A stretch of 64,000 nt of DNA from Tubiluchus corallicola (GCA_030141605.1 JAQGDQ010000063.1:496001-560000), one strand, 5' to 3'; positions 1-12,515 are shown, numbered from the stretch's first letter. The notes: a model not told the origin generated them from the sequence alone. Translations and numbers: made by a program.

Positions 1-47
1 ATCCAGCTTGTTTAGCAAGCCTTTCAGTTTGGTGGTGCCAGACATTA
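1..47 (-). CDS. Possible first coding exon of an unidentified gene leaving the window
   Basis: Read on the minus strand, a fair 3' splice site (CTTGCAG, AG at 49-48) is followed by TA and then an ATG at 45-43. Fifteen open codons (MSGTTKLKGLLNKLD) then run off the left edge. The short translation is lysine/leucine-rich and I do not recognise it. Promoter-like sequence near 2.6 kb on the same strand would fit a 5'UTR exon and a first intron of about 2.5 kb, which is inference. The same frame upstream of the acceptor (to about 155) is also open but carries a TAG just before it, as expected for intron. It could equally be chance. Confidence 0.3.
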
Positions 48-59
48 CTGCAAGCTAGT

Positions 60-2530
60 ATGCAGGATCACTGCTATACACAAGAGTCCTTAAAAAATTC
101 TTTAATTCCATATTCTTATCCCACGTGGTCAAATTGTCTCCTGGCATCCTTTAAGACGTTTAGTATATGACAAACCTCCTAAAATCAGAATGATAGTTAA
201 ATTACAAATGTAAAATATAGAACTTCGTCAAGCAGCTCATGCTAATCAATCATACTTCTATTGAATGACTGAGCGCTATTTCTCCACAGCTTTGTTTTAT
301 AATGCCATAACTTACAACAGACAATTTACAATGTAACATACTATATTAAATAATGAACAAAAACAGCAACATACTCATATTAATAAATGACAAATGTTTT
401 GCATGGACTTTTAGCCATACTCAGTCCTCTTGGAACAATGCACTTTTATTAATATTGTGAAATGTTTCCAGTACATTTATTGGCCATAGTAAGCCAAACT
501 GACCTGCATGCTTTTACTAAAGGTGAGAGTGCTAATATGCACTGTCTATTCTTAACTTCATACAATGGTCAACAAAAACATGTTGTTTCTGTTTACATCG
601 CTATTATCTTTATTAACAATGCTAATGCCTTGAAGCAAAAAGCGACTTTAAACAAATTCTCGTTAACAAAAATCATGCCTCCGATAGAAAAAATGTGAGA
701 AACTAATAGCACCTATGTACATTCCAAGGACAAGCTTAATGGTTAGTTCATATAACTTAAATGTTTTATGAATTTTTTGCTCACAATTATAGATCATTTG
801 TTTACTAAATGATAAAAGTAACTATTTACTATAATTTTATTACTGTTGAGTACAACACAATTTGCATAAAATAAAGGTAGGCCTATAGTCCAGACCAAGT
901 TACACTAGGGGCTGTTTATTGTGCTCATGGTAAACCTAATAGGCTCAGCAATTTTGTTTGTTCTGCTTCAATAACGCGGTACTATGTGTAAAAGCTATCG
1001 CTGACCTGCACACTAATCACATATAGTTATGAACAAAATTAGTCTAGAGTCAGCAGTCACTGCACAATTGTGCACATTTCTTATTGCTTAATTTGTTTCC
1101 ACTTTCTTTGAAACCATCGATCTACAATTAGTGTTTTCTTCAGGCCGAAACTCGGCAACACAACTATTGAGCACTTTTGCAACAATGATGCTATCTGTAA
1201 ACTCGGATTGGTAGTAAACAGTGCTTAACTTTAAAGCCTTATGCTACCTAGTGGTAAGATATATAATTCTAAGCACTTGGCAGCTAAGACAATTATGCTT
1301 CTGAACAATTTTGTCTAGAGAATTCCTTTACATAATGTTAGTCAGGGCTAAAAAACATATTTTCAGTGGAAAAAATCTAGAATACATTAATTCAGGACTT
1401 CAAATTAGTTAAACAATATTTGTTGTTAAAGTGAAAAAATGCATTGTTAAAATGAAACACACACTATTAAGTGAAGAAGTGGTCAAAAATTCAGCACAAT
1501 TAATATTGATATTGCTAAGGAGGGAGTCGCTCAGCACTTACTTTACTTCTGTTTTGTTTAACTTTATTTGAACCATTTAATAAATTCAAAATTAATAAAT
1601 TTAAAATTTCTTTATTTAGGGGCCAAAATATTAAACACTCAATTTTTTCAAGTTGCACTTGTAGTTGTTGTTTCAAAATCTTGGCACTATGCCAATTTAG
1701 TGCAACCTGACATTAATTAAAGTTCTTCTGATAAAAAAGCTGTACAGACACAGGTCAGTATTTTCCCCAAAAAATCTAATACAGCATTAACATCACTACA
1801 CTGAAAAAATAACCTAGATTTATTTCCGGAAAAATGTAGATTTGCAGTTGAAGCCGTTTCCGTGAATTAATGCATTCACTGCTTTTATTTTCAACACTTA
1901 AGTTTGGGTTAATTGTAACGATAGTGTACGCGTGTGTAGTTGTTAAAATCTACATAAACAGCAAGTATGCTGTGAAAACGACTAAACAACTTGCCTGGTT
2001 TGAAACGAATGCAAAGATTAAAGGTATCGCAAAACTGAAAAGGCATATGTAAAACTAAATACAATACGGCAAGTATCAAAACATTTAGAGTACAAACAAG
2101 CAACCTACCTATATACGCTACAACGACATAAGATGCCGAAATTATCAATTAAAGAATTAAACACTAATAGCAGCAGATTTACGTGGTTTTGTTTACATCA
2201 ATGACCTATGGAAATACGCTCGACGAATGCCAAGAATAATATTAATATCTCTTGTAGTGTAACGTACAGTAGCTCACATGCTGGAATAGTTATAAATTAC
2301 ATGTGTTAATGATATTGACAAAATTAATTAAAAAACATTTTCACAAATTTCCAAATGGCGTTGTACATAGCCTAGATACTGCGAAGTTCCTGACGCTAAA
2401 TTAAGAACCCAATATTGAGTTTTTCCTCCAACGCTAAACATTTTTTCATGCATCTCTAAACAGAATACAACATTGCCTTTCGCATAAAATTCAAACATGA
2501 ATCAAACCAACCTCTAACTGTGAGATATTA
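60..2530. other. AT-rich DNA with no gene recognised
   Basis: ORFs here (462-698, 1870-2052, 1909-2148) are short, low in sequence complexity and match nothing I recognise. No terminal repeats or LINE motifs were seen. It may be first-intron sequence of the putative minus-strand gene at the left edge. Confidence 0.4.
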
Positions 2531-2554
2531 ATTAAATTCCAAGCGTTAAATTGA

Positions 2555-2655
2555 CCAGTTGGCGCCATGTTTGTGGCGAAAATTTTGACCATTTTCGATC
2601 ACGTGATCGAATGCGTAATCTCGCGTGAATTTGCGCCATCTTTTAACAGCGGACA
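2555..2655 (-). promoter_or_regulatory. CpG-containing promoter-like block with E-box palindrome and YY1-type motifs
   Basis: In otherwise AT-rich DNA this block contains several CpGs. A perfect 18-bp palindrome at 2594-2611 is centred on CACGTG. There are two minus-strand ATGGCG(C) motifs (near 2633-2644, reading AAGATGGCGC, and near 2561-2572, reading ACATGGCGCC). AAnATGGCG is the metazoan YY1 initiator-type motif. The orientation suggests transcription to the left. No transcript evidence is available, so the promoter assignment is inference. Confidence 0.35.
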
Positions 2656-2829
2656 GAATCTCTTCCTTCTCCTCCTTAATGATTAACACGTCCTTTCGAG
2701 GACGCCAAACCAATATTGAACGATATCGGTGTCAGATAATGCGATGATGTAAATAAATGCTAAAAACGCTAACACTAAAAATCTAAATGCACGTGTATAC
2801 ATTAATCCTAATAAAAAGTGCAAACCACT

Positions 2830-3290
2830 TTCAAGTTTCTTTTAAACACCAACGCATGACACAAAGACCAATCCTATGAAACATTCCTTATTGATCAACA
2901 ATACGTAGACGATATGTATTGGATGGATTAATGTATCAAATTTTCAAACTAACACAATAAAAAGGGATTTTCCAAAAAAACTAGAGAAAAGAAATCTTCA
3001 ACTAAACCAGTCAAAAGCTGAAGAATATATTATTGCAAGAGATGGTAATCGGTCTTGGAAAAAGTGCAGATACATGGGCACTTTTTTAAACACCGAAGAT
3101 GACATTAAAGGCAGAAAGCAAAAAGCAATGCATGCTTTTCTTCAGCACAAGAATGTATTAACTAACAAGAAATTTTAATTCTTAACGTTATTTAATTCAA
3201 ATAAAAGTCTTAACATAAGACTTCGATTATTTAATGCTTACGTTACCAGCATATTTATGTACAACGGTGAAACTGCACAACTATTTGATT
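2830..3290 (+). mobile_element. Decayed non-LTR retrotransposon fragment (RT palm to C-terminal region)
   Basis: The frame around 2893-2930 encodes a DQQYVDDMYW stretch, with the reverse-transcriptase catalytic YVDD box at 2902-2913. It is followed by LNQSKAEEY (LINE type) and a YMGTFL..EDDIK..K segment. The last part matches the segment at 7430-7520 in this window almost residue for residue, so both come from one LINE lineage. The frame is broken by indels and stops after about 3170. It is a fossil without an endonuclease region. Confidence 0.7.
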
Positions 3291-3299
3291 AAAAGGGTG

Positions 3300-5380
3300 G
3301 TCACTAAAAATATAATTGATTGCAACCTACATGATTTGGCGCATTTACATTATTACTTTTTATCACAGCTATAACATTAAATAGAACTCAGGACAACCAA
3401 TCATATATAATTATTCACTTTATCACATAGTTAATACAATAAGCACAGAGTACTAATGCTAGATATATGATGCGCAAATCAGCACATAACTATAAAAAAC
3501 TGTTGTAAGGAAAAAATAACCTAACGATCATATGACGTTTGCTTATAGGAATAGCAAGCGTAAAATGGTCACCTGTACAAAGGTGATGATGGAATCTATA
3601 ACTTTAGAATGAAGCCCGAATAAATAATTCAACATTTATCTAATCTATAATTGCAACCTGAACGACTCTAGGTAGATATGCAAAAGTTGTAGGAACCGGA
3701 ATAAACTAGTTTGCAATACGATAAATGAAAAGTCTAACAGCAGAGTTGAACACAATCACAGGAATCCGTGACACGGTTTTCACTGAATTTCAATCAAAAG
3801 CGTCACTTTTGAAACGACCATAATTAATTTTAACTAGTGGGGTATACCTAATCTCAGTTGTAACTTTAGTGTGATCTTGAGTTCAAGTCCCAGTGTAACT
3901 TCAAATTATAATTTTTTACATTTTCTAATTTTGTGCTGCTTCAAACCTCTTTTTGGATTTCAAAATACCCAGGAAGGTACTTTGAGCCTACAGTTGCTGA
4001 TAATTATGGCGGACAACTATAATTCACGCTATTATTGTGCAGTTATTATTGTTACCATAATTATTTTAGGTAATGACAGACTTGAATCAATTACGGGATT
4101 TATAGTGAACTGGACCGACTATATTTATAAGACGTGAACTACTGTGCATAGTTAATATTTATGAAATTCAATAGTCCTGCTTTCTGATTGGTTCAAATTA
4201 AAATACTATATTATACCTGTGTAAAAAAATCTACATAATTATAGATAATAAATGTCGCATTTTGAATACAAATTTTTAATAATTATCACCATTTTCCTAA
4301 CTCTCACAATATTTTTAAGATTGCTTCACTAAATTAAACTTATTATAACATTATGCAGCGAATAATTATGTGATACAATACATGATTCAGTTTGTAAAAC
4401 TAGCTAAATAATTCCACTTTGAGTATTATGTGTAGTTTTTAAAATAAACGAAGCAGAAGTTACCACAGGTTTAAGTTGACATTATTAAAATATGATAACA
4501 GTGTATGCAGTACATCAGAAAAAATTTAATAGCCACAAAAATTATCCACACCAAAATATGGCGTGAACTGGTGCAGCTTTTCAACTAGTAATATAACCCT
4601 ATTTGTAGTGGACATTTGAAATTCTTATTGATGTCATGGAAGAAAATTATTTTATATCCCGTTTTCAGATTCTTGCATATTAGATTAATAGCATATTAGT
4701 TGCGTAATTTTCAAGTCTGGATAGCTCCGGAGTTGCAGAATAGTAACTGAAGTGATATTGCATGTGTTTCTATACGGTTTCTTGTGTATGGTGATTCTAA
4801 ATTTCTGATACTTATATGACTCACGTTATACTTGCCTATCAAATTCAGCTTGCCAGTGTTGCCATCTGCCATTCTATTGACTATGTATTCCAGTCTATAA
4901 AATAATTCGTAAGTGAAAGTAATTCTATACAAAGTATCACAACAGCAACCTAGTATCATTAAGTCAATTCAACTTCATGCACTTGTCACACAACAAAAGG
5001 TTATGTTACACCAAGTAAAAATTACAACGATTAAGATCGTCAATAATTAAATTTATTATAAATTTAATAATTATTATCCACCCTAGGCTGTCGAATAAAA
5101 TAATGAAAGATAAGTTAAGATAAGACAAGTATAAGTCCACATTGACGTTAAATAAAGAAACATCAGCTGGCAAAATCTACTATCATACATAATATGTTCA
5201 CATAATGAAAATACCCAATACAAAGTGATAGATTAAAATAGTTATTAAAATAAATTATAAAATGTCATTCAAACTTGGATTTTCACATTTGCACAATGAA
5301 ATGAACAAAATGATAAGCTAATAGATGAGACTGATTTTGAACAATAAAGTTGCATTGACATCAAATACATATAGAAGGAA
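3300..5380. other. AT-rich intergenic DNA, nothing recognised
   Basis: The ORFs at 3871-4137 and 4711-4959 encode no motif I know and have no splice or conservation hint. No terminal inverted repeats were seen. Confidence 0.4.
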
Positions 5381-5385
5381 TTCTC

Positions 5386-6610
5386 ATGTTTTCTGAAGTT
5401 TTCTTCCCAACCGTACATCATCATGTTTTCCAAAATACACTCCAAAATATGGAGACCTCACGCTATCAATTTATCAATAAACTAAGCACACTGAAAATAC
5501 ACGACCATAGTACACTACACTACCGCTCAGTATTATTTTTCAAAGACATGCATAATGACAGCAAAAAGCGGTGACAACCATTGCTTACCAAATAGAACGC
5601 AAAACCTAATCAAAATAACAATAAATAACGTCATTTAGAGATAGAAAAGGAAAGATACACCAAAAAAGAAAATGATATAAATTGCTCATATTGCAAGAAT
5701 AGTGTTAATAACTCTGAAGTAGAAAATGAACTGCATAATTTTATTTGTCCACTATACATACACCTAAGACACAATTATGAAAAAAATTTATTACTCACGT
5801 TCCTAAAGAAAACAACAATTAGTTCCATCTTAAATTTTTTTCATATCAACCTGCTTTTTGACAGAAAAGACAGGTAATTATTAACTTATTTGGAGAATTC
5901 ATATCCATATGTTTTTTAAAGAGACAATAAATGATTGCCTCCAAATGATAATAAAAAACCATTATTGTAATAAGTGTTATTTACAGACTTTCAGACTTTC
6001 TCAAAAGTACTTCCTCATAATCTTAATTACTACTATAATACTATTATTTTTCTCATAAACTTACTTACGTACTATTTATATCGCTCTAGCTAACAGATTT
6101 TTGACTCAAACCACTGAGGTAACCATAATAGTTAGCCTAGTACTCATGGATAGTGTATTTATGTATTATCCATTATGTTTGCTTATTTAATTTTGTCAAT
6201 ACTCGGTATCCCTTTTGATGAACTACAGTAATTACGTATAGTGTGATTTGACAAACTCAGCCTGTATTTTTATTCCTTTTTATAACAGATTGAGACATAA
6301 ATCATGTGCAAAACGATTCTCTTTGTAAATAGCGATGACTTTAGTTACCAACATTTTTGATATGCCCTTAAATGTGTTACGTTCATTAGACATTTTTAAA
6401 AGTAATTGATATGCATTCCTTGATATTTGAACGAATTTCCGTTTTTACTCATACTGATACATATTTGAAAACAGTTAATAGTATCCGTGGAAATGTGTCA
6501 TGTTAGTAGATATTTTGGTTTTTATCTACTTTATATAATTTTATCTGCTTGCCACAGTACACTGTACTTGTAATGTTTCCGTGCAATAAATAAATTGAAT
6601 TGAATTGAAG
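5386..6610 (+). mobile_element. 3' end of a decayed LINE with a TTGAA-repeat tail
   Basis: The frame near 5680-5815 encodes a CSYCKN...VENELHNFICPLY segment, the CxxC...H...C pattern found after the RT domain in many LINEs. Stops and frameshifts follow. The unit ends with AATAAATAAATTGAATTGAATTGAA at about 6585-6609, a short pentamer tail of the kind LINE 3' ends carry. The ORF at 5386-5574 may be the preceding thumb region, but I cannot show this. The clade is not determined. Confidence 0.55.
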
Positions 6611-6759
6611 ATTACAAATCGCATTACAGTTACCTGGTGAGTGAGTTAATAATTTTTCTTGGACAGGCACAATTCTAAAATAAAAGAAATCTGCCTTCAG
6701 AGACGTGACGGGCGTATGATGATGATGATGATAATTTTTCTGAATTTTTCTGTGTAAGT

Positions 6760-7200
6760 TGAAACTGTATTTCTGTATAACTCTGAGCTCTGGACATTAA
6801 AAGCAAATCATAAAGCTGAAATCGATGCGTTTCAAAGGCGAAATTACAGAAGCATTTTGGGTATTAGATGGCCAAAGAAAATTTCAAACAAAGATCTATA
6901 TGAAAAAATAAAAGAAGAACCTTGGACAAGAAAAATAAAAAAACGCCGTTTAAGATGGAATGGGCATATGCTTAGACTACCTGATGATATTCCAGTGAAG
7001 ATAGCTCTTCAACAAGCCATACAACCAGTTAAAAAACCTGCAGGAGGACAAATGTTAACATACTTAGATTTTGCACAGAAAGATTTAAACACTTCAGCAT
7101 TGCCGTTGATCCTTAGAAATAAATGCACGTGGGGCATTGCGGCAAACAGGGAGTCCTGGCATAGGGAGGTGAGCAGAATCTTGTCCCTGGACGTATGATT
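6760..7200 (+). mobile_element. LINE 3' fragment encoding the RT C-terminal region
   Basis: The ORF encodes SELWTLK-type sequence, then FQRRNYRSILGIRWPKKIS, KRRLRWNGHMLRLPDD and a C-terminal tail ending at a stop at 7196-7198. RRLRWxGHxLRxPDD is a hallmark of the C-terminal region of several non-LTR retrotransposon lineages. The fragment is open over about 113 codons, so it is less decayed than its neighbours. A (GAT)n stretch lies just upstream at 6716-6731. Related fragments are at 7305-8045 (+) and 60440-61000 (-). Confidence 0.75.
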
Positions 7201-7304
7201 CATTGGCTGATGATGAATAATTTTTCCATTTATTATTACAATTCTACTAAAGGATATTAAACTTACTGCAAAAGTTGGGAACACCTTAGGAAGAACTTTT
7301 AGCA
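7201..7304. other. Short junction between two LINE fragments
   Basis: About 100 bp of AT-rich DNA between the end of the 6.8-kb LINE tail and the RT PQGD block of the next copy. No target duplication could be identified. Confidence 0.3.
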
Positions 7305-8045
7305 CGAATATTGGGGGTCCCCCAGGGGGACTGTCTTAGTCCAATACTTTTTACGTTGTACCTAGCAAATGCACTTAAGGTCCGAACTTCTCCAAATGAT
7401 GATCATGATTACGATACCACTTAGAAAAAGTACAAGTACATGGGCACTTTTCTGAGCACCGAAGATGATATTAAAAGCAGAAAGCAACAAGGAGTGCATG
7501 CTTTTCTTCAACACAAGAATGTATTAACTGCCAAGAAATTAAGTCTTAACGTAAGACTTCGATTACTTGCTTACTTTGCCAGCATATTTGTGTACAACAG
7601 CGAAACTTGGGGTTTGACGATTATTCAAGAAAAGCAGATTGACACATTTCATTGAAGTCTTCTTAGGAAAGTTTTAAAGATAAGATAGCCAGACATAATC
7701 AAAAATGAAGATTTATACACCTGAACAAAAGAAATTTATTGCCTATTGGAGTTCAAAAGTCAAGATCTGAAGATTACGATGGCTATGACATCTTCTAAGA
7801 TTACCAAATGAAGCACTAGTAAGAATTGCCTTAAAGGAAGCCTTAAAACCTTGCAAAAAAACCACCTGGCAAGTCTAAATCAACTTCGATAGCTAAGATA
7901 AATAAAGATGTTCAACAACTTCAACCAAATCTATCTTTAGGAGTAGAAGAACTTACGCTGTTAGCTGCAGATAGAATTGGGTGAAATACTCTGATACATT
8001 TTGATACCTCAGTGCCTACAATAGTGGAATGAGATTTTGAAGAAG
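7305..8045 (+). mobile_element. Internally deleted LINE fragment with PQGD box
   Basis: The frame at 7311-7420 encodes GVPQGDCLSPILFTLYLANAL, the RT motif around PQG (V-P-Q-G-D at 7317-7331). It jumps after a stop to YKYMGTFLSTEDDIK (7431 onward) and LRLLAYFASIFVYNSETW, skipping the YxDD block. An internal deletion is therefore likely. Downstream text (LRKVLKIR*PDIIKNEDLY) is interrupted by stops, and the unit ends in a GAA-rich tail at about 8036-8050. It belongs to the same lineage as the fragment at 2830-3290. Confidence 0.7.
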
Positions 8046-8058
8046 AAGAAAAAAGTTA

Positions 8059-8742
8059 TTGTGTAGGACACGGAGTACGCCACTAGCCGAAGTATGACAC
8101 TTCAGCTAAAGCACATTGTGGAAAAGCAGTGTCATACATGGACAGCCTATGTAGGGCACTGGCGATTTCTGTCGAGAATCGAGAATTCTGATATAATTAA
8201 ACATAAAACTAAATTTGTTTAGAAAAAAGTAACTTTATAATAATGATGGATAGTCCTTGACAATTAACAAAGGTATTTTTACAATGAAGCATCATTATTA
8301 TTAGCTCCATTAATATCATCATAACATTAAAGTAAGTAAGGCACATAGCTCGCTAGCCTGTTTACTTAGTAGAAAACAATTATTTATCCAAGAAATAGCG
8401 AAACTGATCACCTGTCTGTGAAGCGAGACAAAATAAAAAATGATATACCTTAAGCAAATGTTGGAATCGCCTAAAAAGCGGGCTTATTTCACTTCAAAAA
8501 GTTTAATATCGAAGCCAAATTTAATATTGGCCGTTCTACTAGCTCAGAATAAGATTCTTTTATCTGATCAGATATCTAATAAATTATTCAACGTGTACTG
8601 ATATTTTCAATTATTATTATTAAATAGACAAGGACAATGTACACTGCCAATATGGCTAACGACTCAATTCCTGACTTGTCTCTAGTGTCCTACTTGGACA
8701 GCCCATGTACTTTGGCTAGTGGCCTACTCCGCTCCCAACAAT
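8059..8742. mobile_element. Short copy of a TIR element family (family A)
   Basis: The left end (GGACACGGAGTACGCCACTA from about 8065) and the reverse complement of the right end (GGGAGCGGAGTAGGCCACTA) form imperfect terminal inverted repeats of about 35 bp. The internal sequence matches the larger copy at 42149-43404 over both outer thirds but lacks its middle. No transposase was found. The target duplication is unclear and the superfamily is not assigned. Confidence 0.6.
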
Positions 8743-10620
8743 AGTTCATAAACCTAAAGAACTCATAATTTTTCGGTTACATTTATCACATTAAAACGGA
8801 AGTGATGCTGACAAGCCACTCGCAGTCTTTAGTTTTTTGCTGAGTTCTCGATCCTCTTCACCACCAGTGGCGAGTAAACAAACATCAGTAAAAAGTGTGT
8901 TTGGGAGATTAACAACACGATAAAGCTTGTTTTTCAGAATTACACCAAATGTCTTTTACGTCTTATGTGTTTACTTGTCTTGAGGACGGAGTTCTTTTGT
9001 TCTAGAATTCTGCCTGCCCATTGTCTACAATAGACGTAATGGGAACTATTTTTCATAAATCTGAATTTTGTCATATCATCACACTTTTCTCAGCTTAGAA
9101 CTACTGCTAGATACTTTCTAACTGCTTTTTTTATTTCTTTTTTTTATTGTGACTTCACAGTAAGTTTTGTGCTTTTTCATATCTGAATCATACATTCTTG
9201 CGGTCTCTCTAATTTCTGTCCCCCAACTTCTGGGAAAGCTTTTGTCACATACCCAGTAGCACCTTTTTAGCTTCTCTTTTATTCTCAGATATCATCACAC
9301 TTCAGTGCCACATTAATTTTTTATAATGTATTATTTACAAGTCTCAGTGACCACATTCCCCGGGTCATCGTTAGGCCCCACTAACTTCTAGACATTTTCT
9401 GTTTCATTATGCATCTTACGGCTTTTTTATCAACTTTCTGTTTCTTCATAGTTTGTTTCTGTCAATTTACCATATTGAAAATTAAACTAGGAGTCATTGT
9501 GTAATGCAATAATCACCTTATTCTTATAGCTCAGCTCTTGCATCACCCGTGCTACTCTAGTTTATAATTTAATATTTCTTACTTCTTTTCTTAGTGGACA
9601 TATCATAACTTCCTGTTTTGATTGATATAGTCACTGAAGTATTTATAATAGCTGACTCTTTTAATTGTTCCTTTTTTAATATACATGTTACATTTATCAA
9701 CGCTTTGAAATACCTTTATTGGTTTTGAAGTAATTACCATCTATATTGTGATTTCTTCCATTGTTCTGCATTTTTACCATATTCATTACCACGTTTTCAT
9801 CACCACCACCCAGAATATCATCCTGTTATATTTTACTACCATATCAATGCAGACCCATGGTACAATTTATACACCAGTAACAAAGTAAGCCATTACTCTT
9901 TGTTGCAATGGTCAATTTACATTTTAGACAATTTTTATCATCATCCTGATCTATTTCCAGTTTATTTTAGTTTTACCCCCTTTCTGAACAATTTTTTTCC
10001 TTTTCCATTTGTGCGGTTTGTTTATCATGTTTTTTATTTCTAACTGAAACTACTTACACTAGTATGTCTTCATTTTTTCAATGTTGGTGTGTTGTTCTCT
10101 ATCTACAATACTGTTTCTTACGTCAGTATTTTGCCTGTTTTCAACTTAGAAATATACCTCCACTATTCTTTCAACTCGAGTACTGTCAAAAATTATTTAA
10201 CTCTCTCACGTCTTTACATAGAACCCTATGATGCAGATGCCAGTAAAGATTGCTAAACTTAGTTATTGCCCTACTTACTTTACTGTTCTGTACCCCATTC
10301 TTCAATTCCTCCTATTCATTGATCCGAAAGTTAATCTTACTCATTCTGGCTTGCTAGCTTATGACATTCTTCCACCCCCAGGAGGCACCCTGGGGATCAC
10401 AGCAAACTTTGTTAGTACTTTTAGTTGAAAACACAATACAGAAAATATTTTACACTCTTACAATTTTAGTGGAGTATTCCTGCCATTGTGCAAAAAATTG
10501 CTAAAAGCAGGAATAAATGCGAGATAATATATTTTGTTTTCACTAGATAATCAACCACATGGAAATTAATGTTATTTGCCATAAATATCGATTGCTTTTT
10601 CGCTATAAAGAAAACTATTG
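8743..10620. other. Intergenic DNA, nothing recognised
   Basis: AT-rich with long T-rich stretches on the + strand. The ORF at 10228-10428 matches nothing I know. No gene, RNA or terminal repeat was identified. Confidence 0.4.
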
Positions 10621-10623
10621 TAT

Positions 10624-10945
10624 CATTGCGGAGGTGGCAGAGAGGTCCGGGGTTCAAATCTGTGTCAGTCAAACCGTATTGCAGATGTTGTTGTTCAGCA
10701 ATCAACTAAGAAACGTAAAAATTAAAACATAAAATTAAAGTGAGAACTACCGAGAATTTTTTCTTGCATTCCTCATGCTGTTCATAACTACAGAACAGGT
10801 GTTTAAGTGGTAAATGCGCCTGTCCATCTACCGACGGAACCGATGAGGCCATTCCATGCTAGCCACGTACAGCTGCTATGCAGTGCTGATATGCAATGGT
10901 TTCTTAATGGTTTGAACCATCACAGTGTAGGGAGTCGAAAACAAA
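10624..10945 (+). repeat. SINE-like dispersed repeat with pol III box-like sequences (family S, copy 1)
   Basis: The start contains TGGCAGAGAGG (A-box-like) and GGTTCAAATC (B-box-like), but only about 14 nt apart, too close for a tRNA. Further on, the blocks CAGGTGTTTAAGTGG, CCTGTCCATCTACCG..CGGAACC and TGTAGGG..GAAAACAAATGGCATT recur in the same order at 28940-29225 in EXOC2 intron 13. The two copies support a dispersed, possibly tRNA-derived SINE. Confidence 0.45.
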
Positions 10946-12515
10946 TGGCATTTCACCCAAGTATCAGTATTTTATAAATTGTTGTCAGAGCATGAAAACA
11001 CGTCTATTTCAATTAGTGCAAAGCCCAAACTGTTTGCAGTGAGCCTGATCAAAATGAAGCAAAACCAATAGTTCATCTTGTTTTTGTAACAGTCAAAATA
11101 ATAACAGACATCTGGCCTTTACCAAGGATCTATTGTATTAAATGTTGGTTTTTGTGATCACTGTAAAAAAATTGTTTCATCAATAATAAAAATGGTTTAT
11201 TTTCTTTTTGACGTAAGTTAGCCCAAATAATAACAGACATCTGCAGTTTGCTGTGGACTTGTAGATGCATTTGTTGCTACTGTATTTTGGTTTTAGCTGC
11301 CATTATCAGAATTAGGTTATTTCATTATGAGTCACTGCAGGGCTGACTCATAATGAAGCAGTATTAATTTACAAGCTAGGGTGGGTAAGCACTGGTCACT
11401 TATGATATAAGCAGCTGTACATAAAACGGCTTTTTAGAGAACATGGTAAAATACTTAATAGGTTTCCTTCACCATATTTTAATGCAGATGCGCATTTGTT
11501 AAACTTAGTTACTGTTGTTACAAAAATATAATTTCTAAACATAAATGTATAATCTGAAATGAAACATTAAAGTTTTGAGGAGCAGCCATTGCTCTGCCAG
11601 GCAAAAATGGGGAGCAAAGCAATAATTTACGGAACTAATTGCAATGCATATCCAGATATTTTGAGCCCTGTAGGTAATCAATTAATTTACCACTTTTGCG
11701 TATTAATAGTTCTGCTGCAGCTCTGCCTACAGTGAGGCATACAAGGCAAGGCAGTATTCACTGCTATGGTACATGAAGGTGTCGACAAGTGCAAACCGCG
11801 CAATGCCCACATGTTTAGCAATTAAAAGAAAATGTCATGTTACTTGTGCAGGAGGTGATATTTGGTCAGTGCGTGTTAAATGTGCCTTCTCACTAATATA
11901 TTGATTACATGCATACAATCTGAGTTAAAGTATCTGTGCGTGTTAAATGTGCCTTCTCACTAACAGATTGATTACATGCATGCAGTCTGAATTATTGTAT
12001 CTGTGTGTGTTAAACGTGCCTTCTTACCAACAGATTGATTACATGCATGTAATCTGAGTTATAGTAGGTGTGTTTTGTTCTCATGAATAGCTCAGTAGTA
12101 CTTGTATGCAGTCTGAAACACAGTGCTCTTGGGTGTTAAGTATATCTTTTCATGAATAGAATTTGAAGTTCTTTTTTTAATTATTAGGAAGTAAATTTTT
12201 CGTGAAATAACGAAGATGAATTAGTACTATTAAATAATATAAAGTTATAGTGCTTTCTTTTCCACGAGGTTAAGAATATATAATTGTTGTAAGACGCAAT
12301 CACTTTGTTGTGTAATCACCATGTGGACTGTGTAGTATAAACACTGTACGGTGCAACTATCGTGCAGTGCAACTCTATAGTGGAGCACATCAGTGCTTAA
12401 ACACCCCATGTAGTGTTTCGCCATTATTTAATTGGGCATGATTTTCACTTACACTATTTATTATAAGATTCTGTTGTTTTTGTCTTTTTTTCTTCAACAA
12501 TTTCAAATACTTTAG
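10946..12515. other. Region upstream of the EXOC2 coding start
   Basis: Apart from the 67-bp tandem repeat, no feature was recognised. A C/T-rich stretch ends in TACTTTAG at 12508-12515, six bases before the EXOC2 ATG. It reads as a usable 3' splice site, so the ATG exon may be preceded by a non-coding first exon that I could not locate. Confidence 0.35.
11871..12071. repeat. Three tandem copies of a 67-bp unit
   Basis: The phrase GCGTGTTAAATGTGCCTTCT starts at 11871, 11938 and (as GTGTGTTAAACGTGCCTTCT) 12005, an exact 67-bp period. Each unit also contains TTGATTACATGCAT. The third unit is the most diverged. It lies about 450 bp upstream of the EXOC2 start codon, so it may be in the promoter or 5'UTR intron. 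Confidence 0.8.

Noticed and set aside
3871-4137. 88-codon ORF
   Set aside because: Hydrophobic, AT-driven composition with no motif, start context or splice evidence.
10624-10675. tRNA gene
   Set aside because: A- and B-box-like words are present but far too close together, and no cloverleaf can be drawn. Treated as SINE-like.
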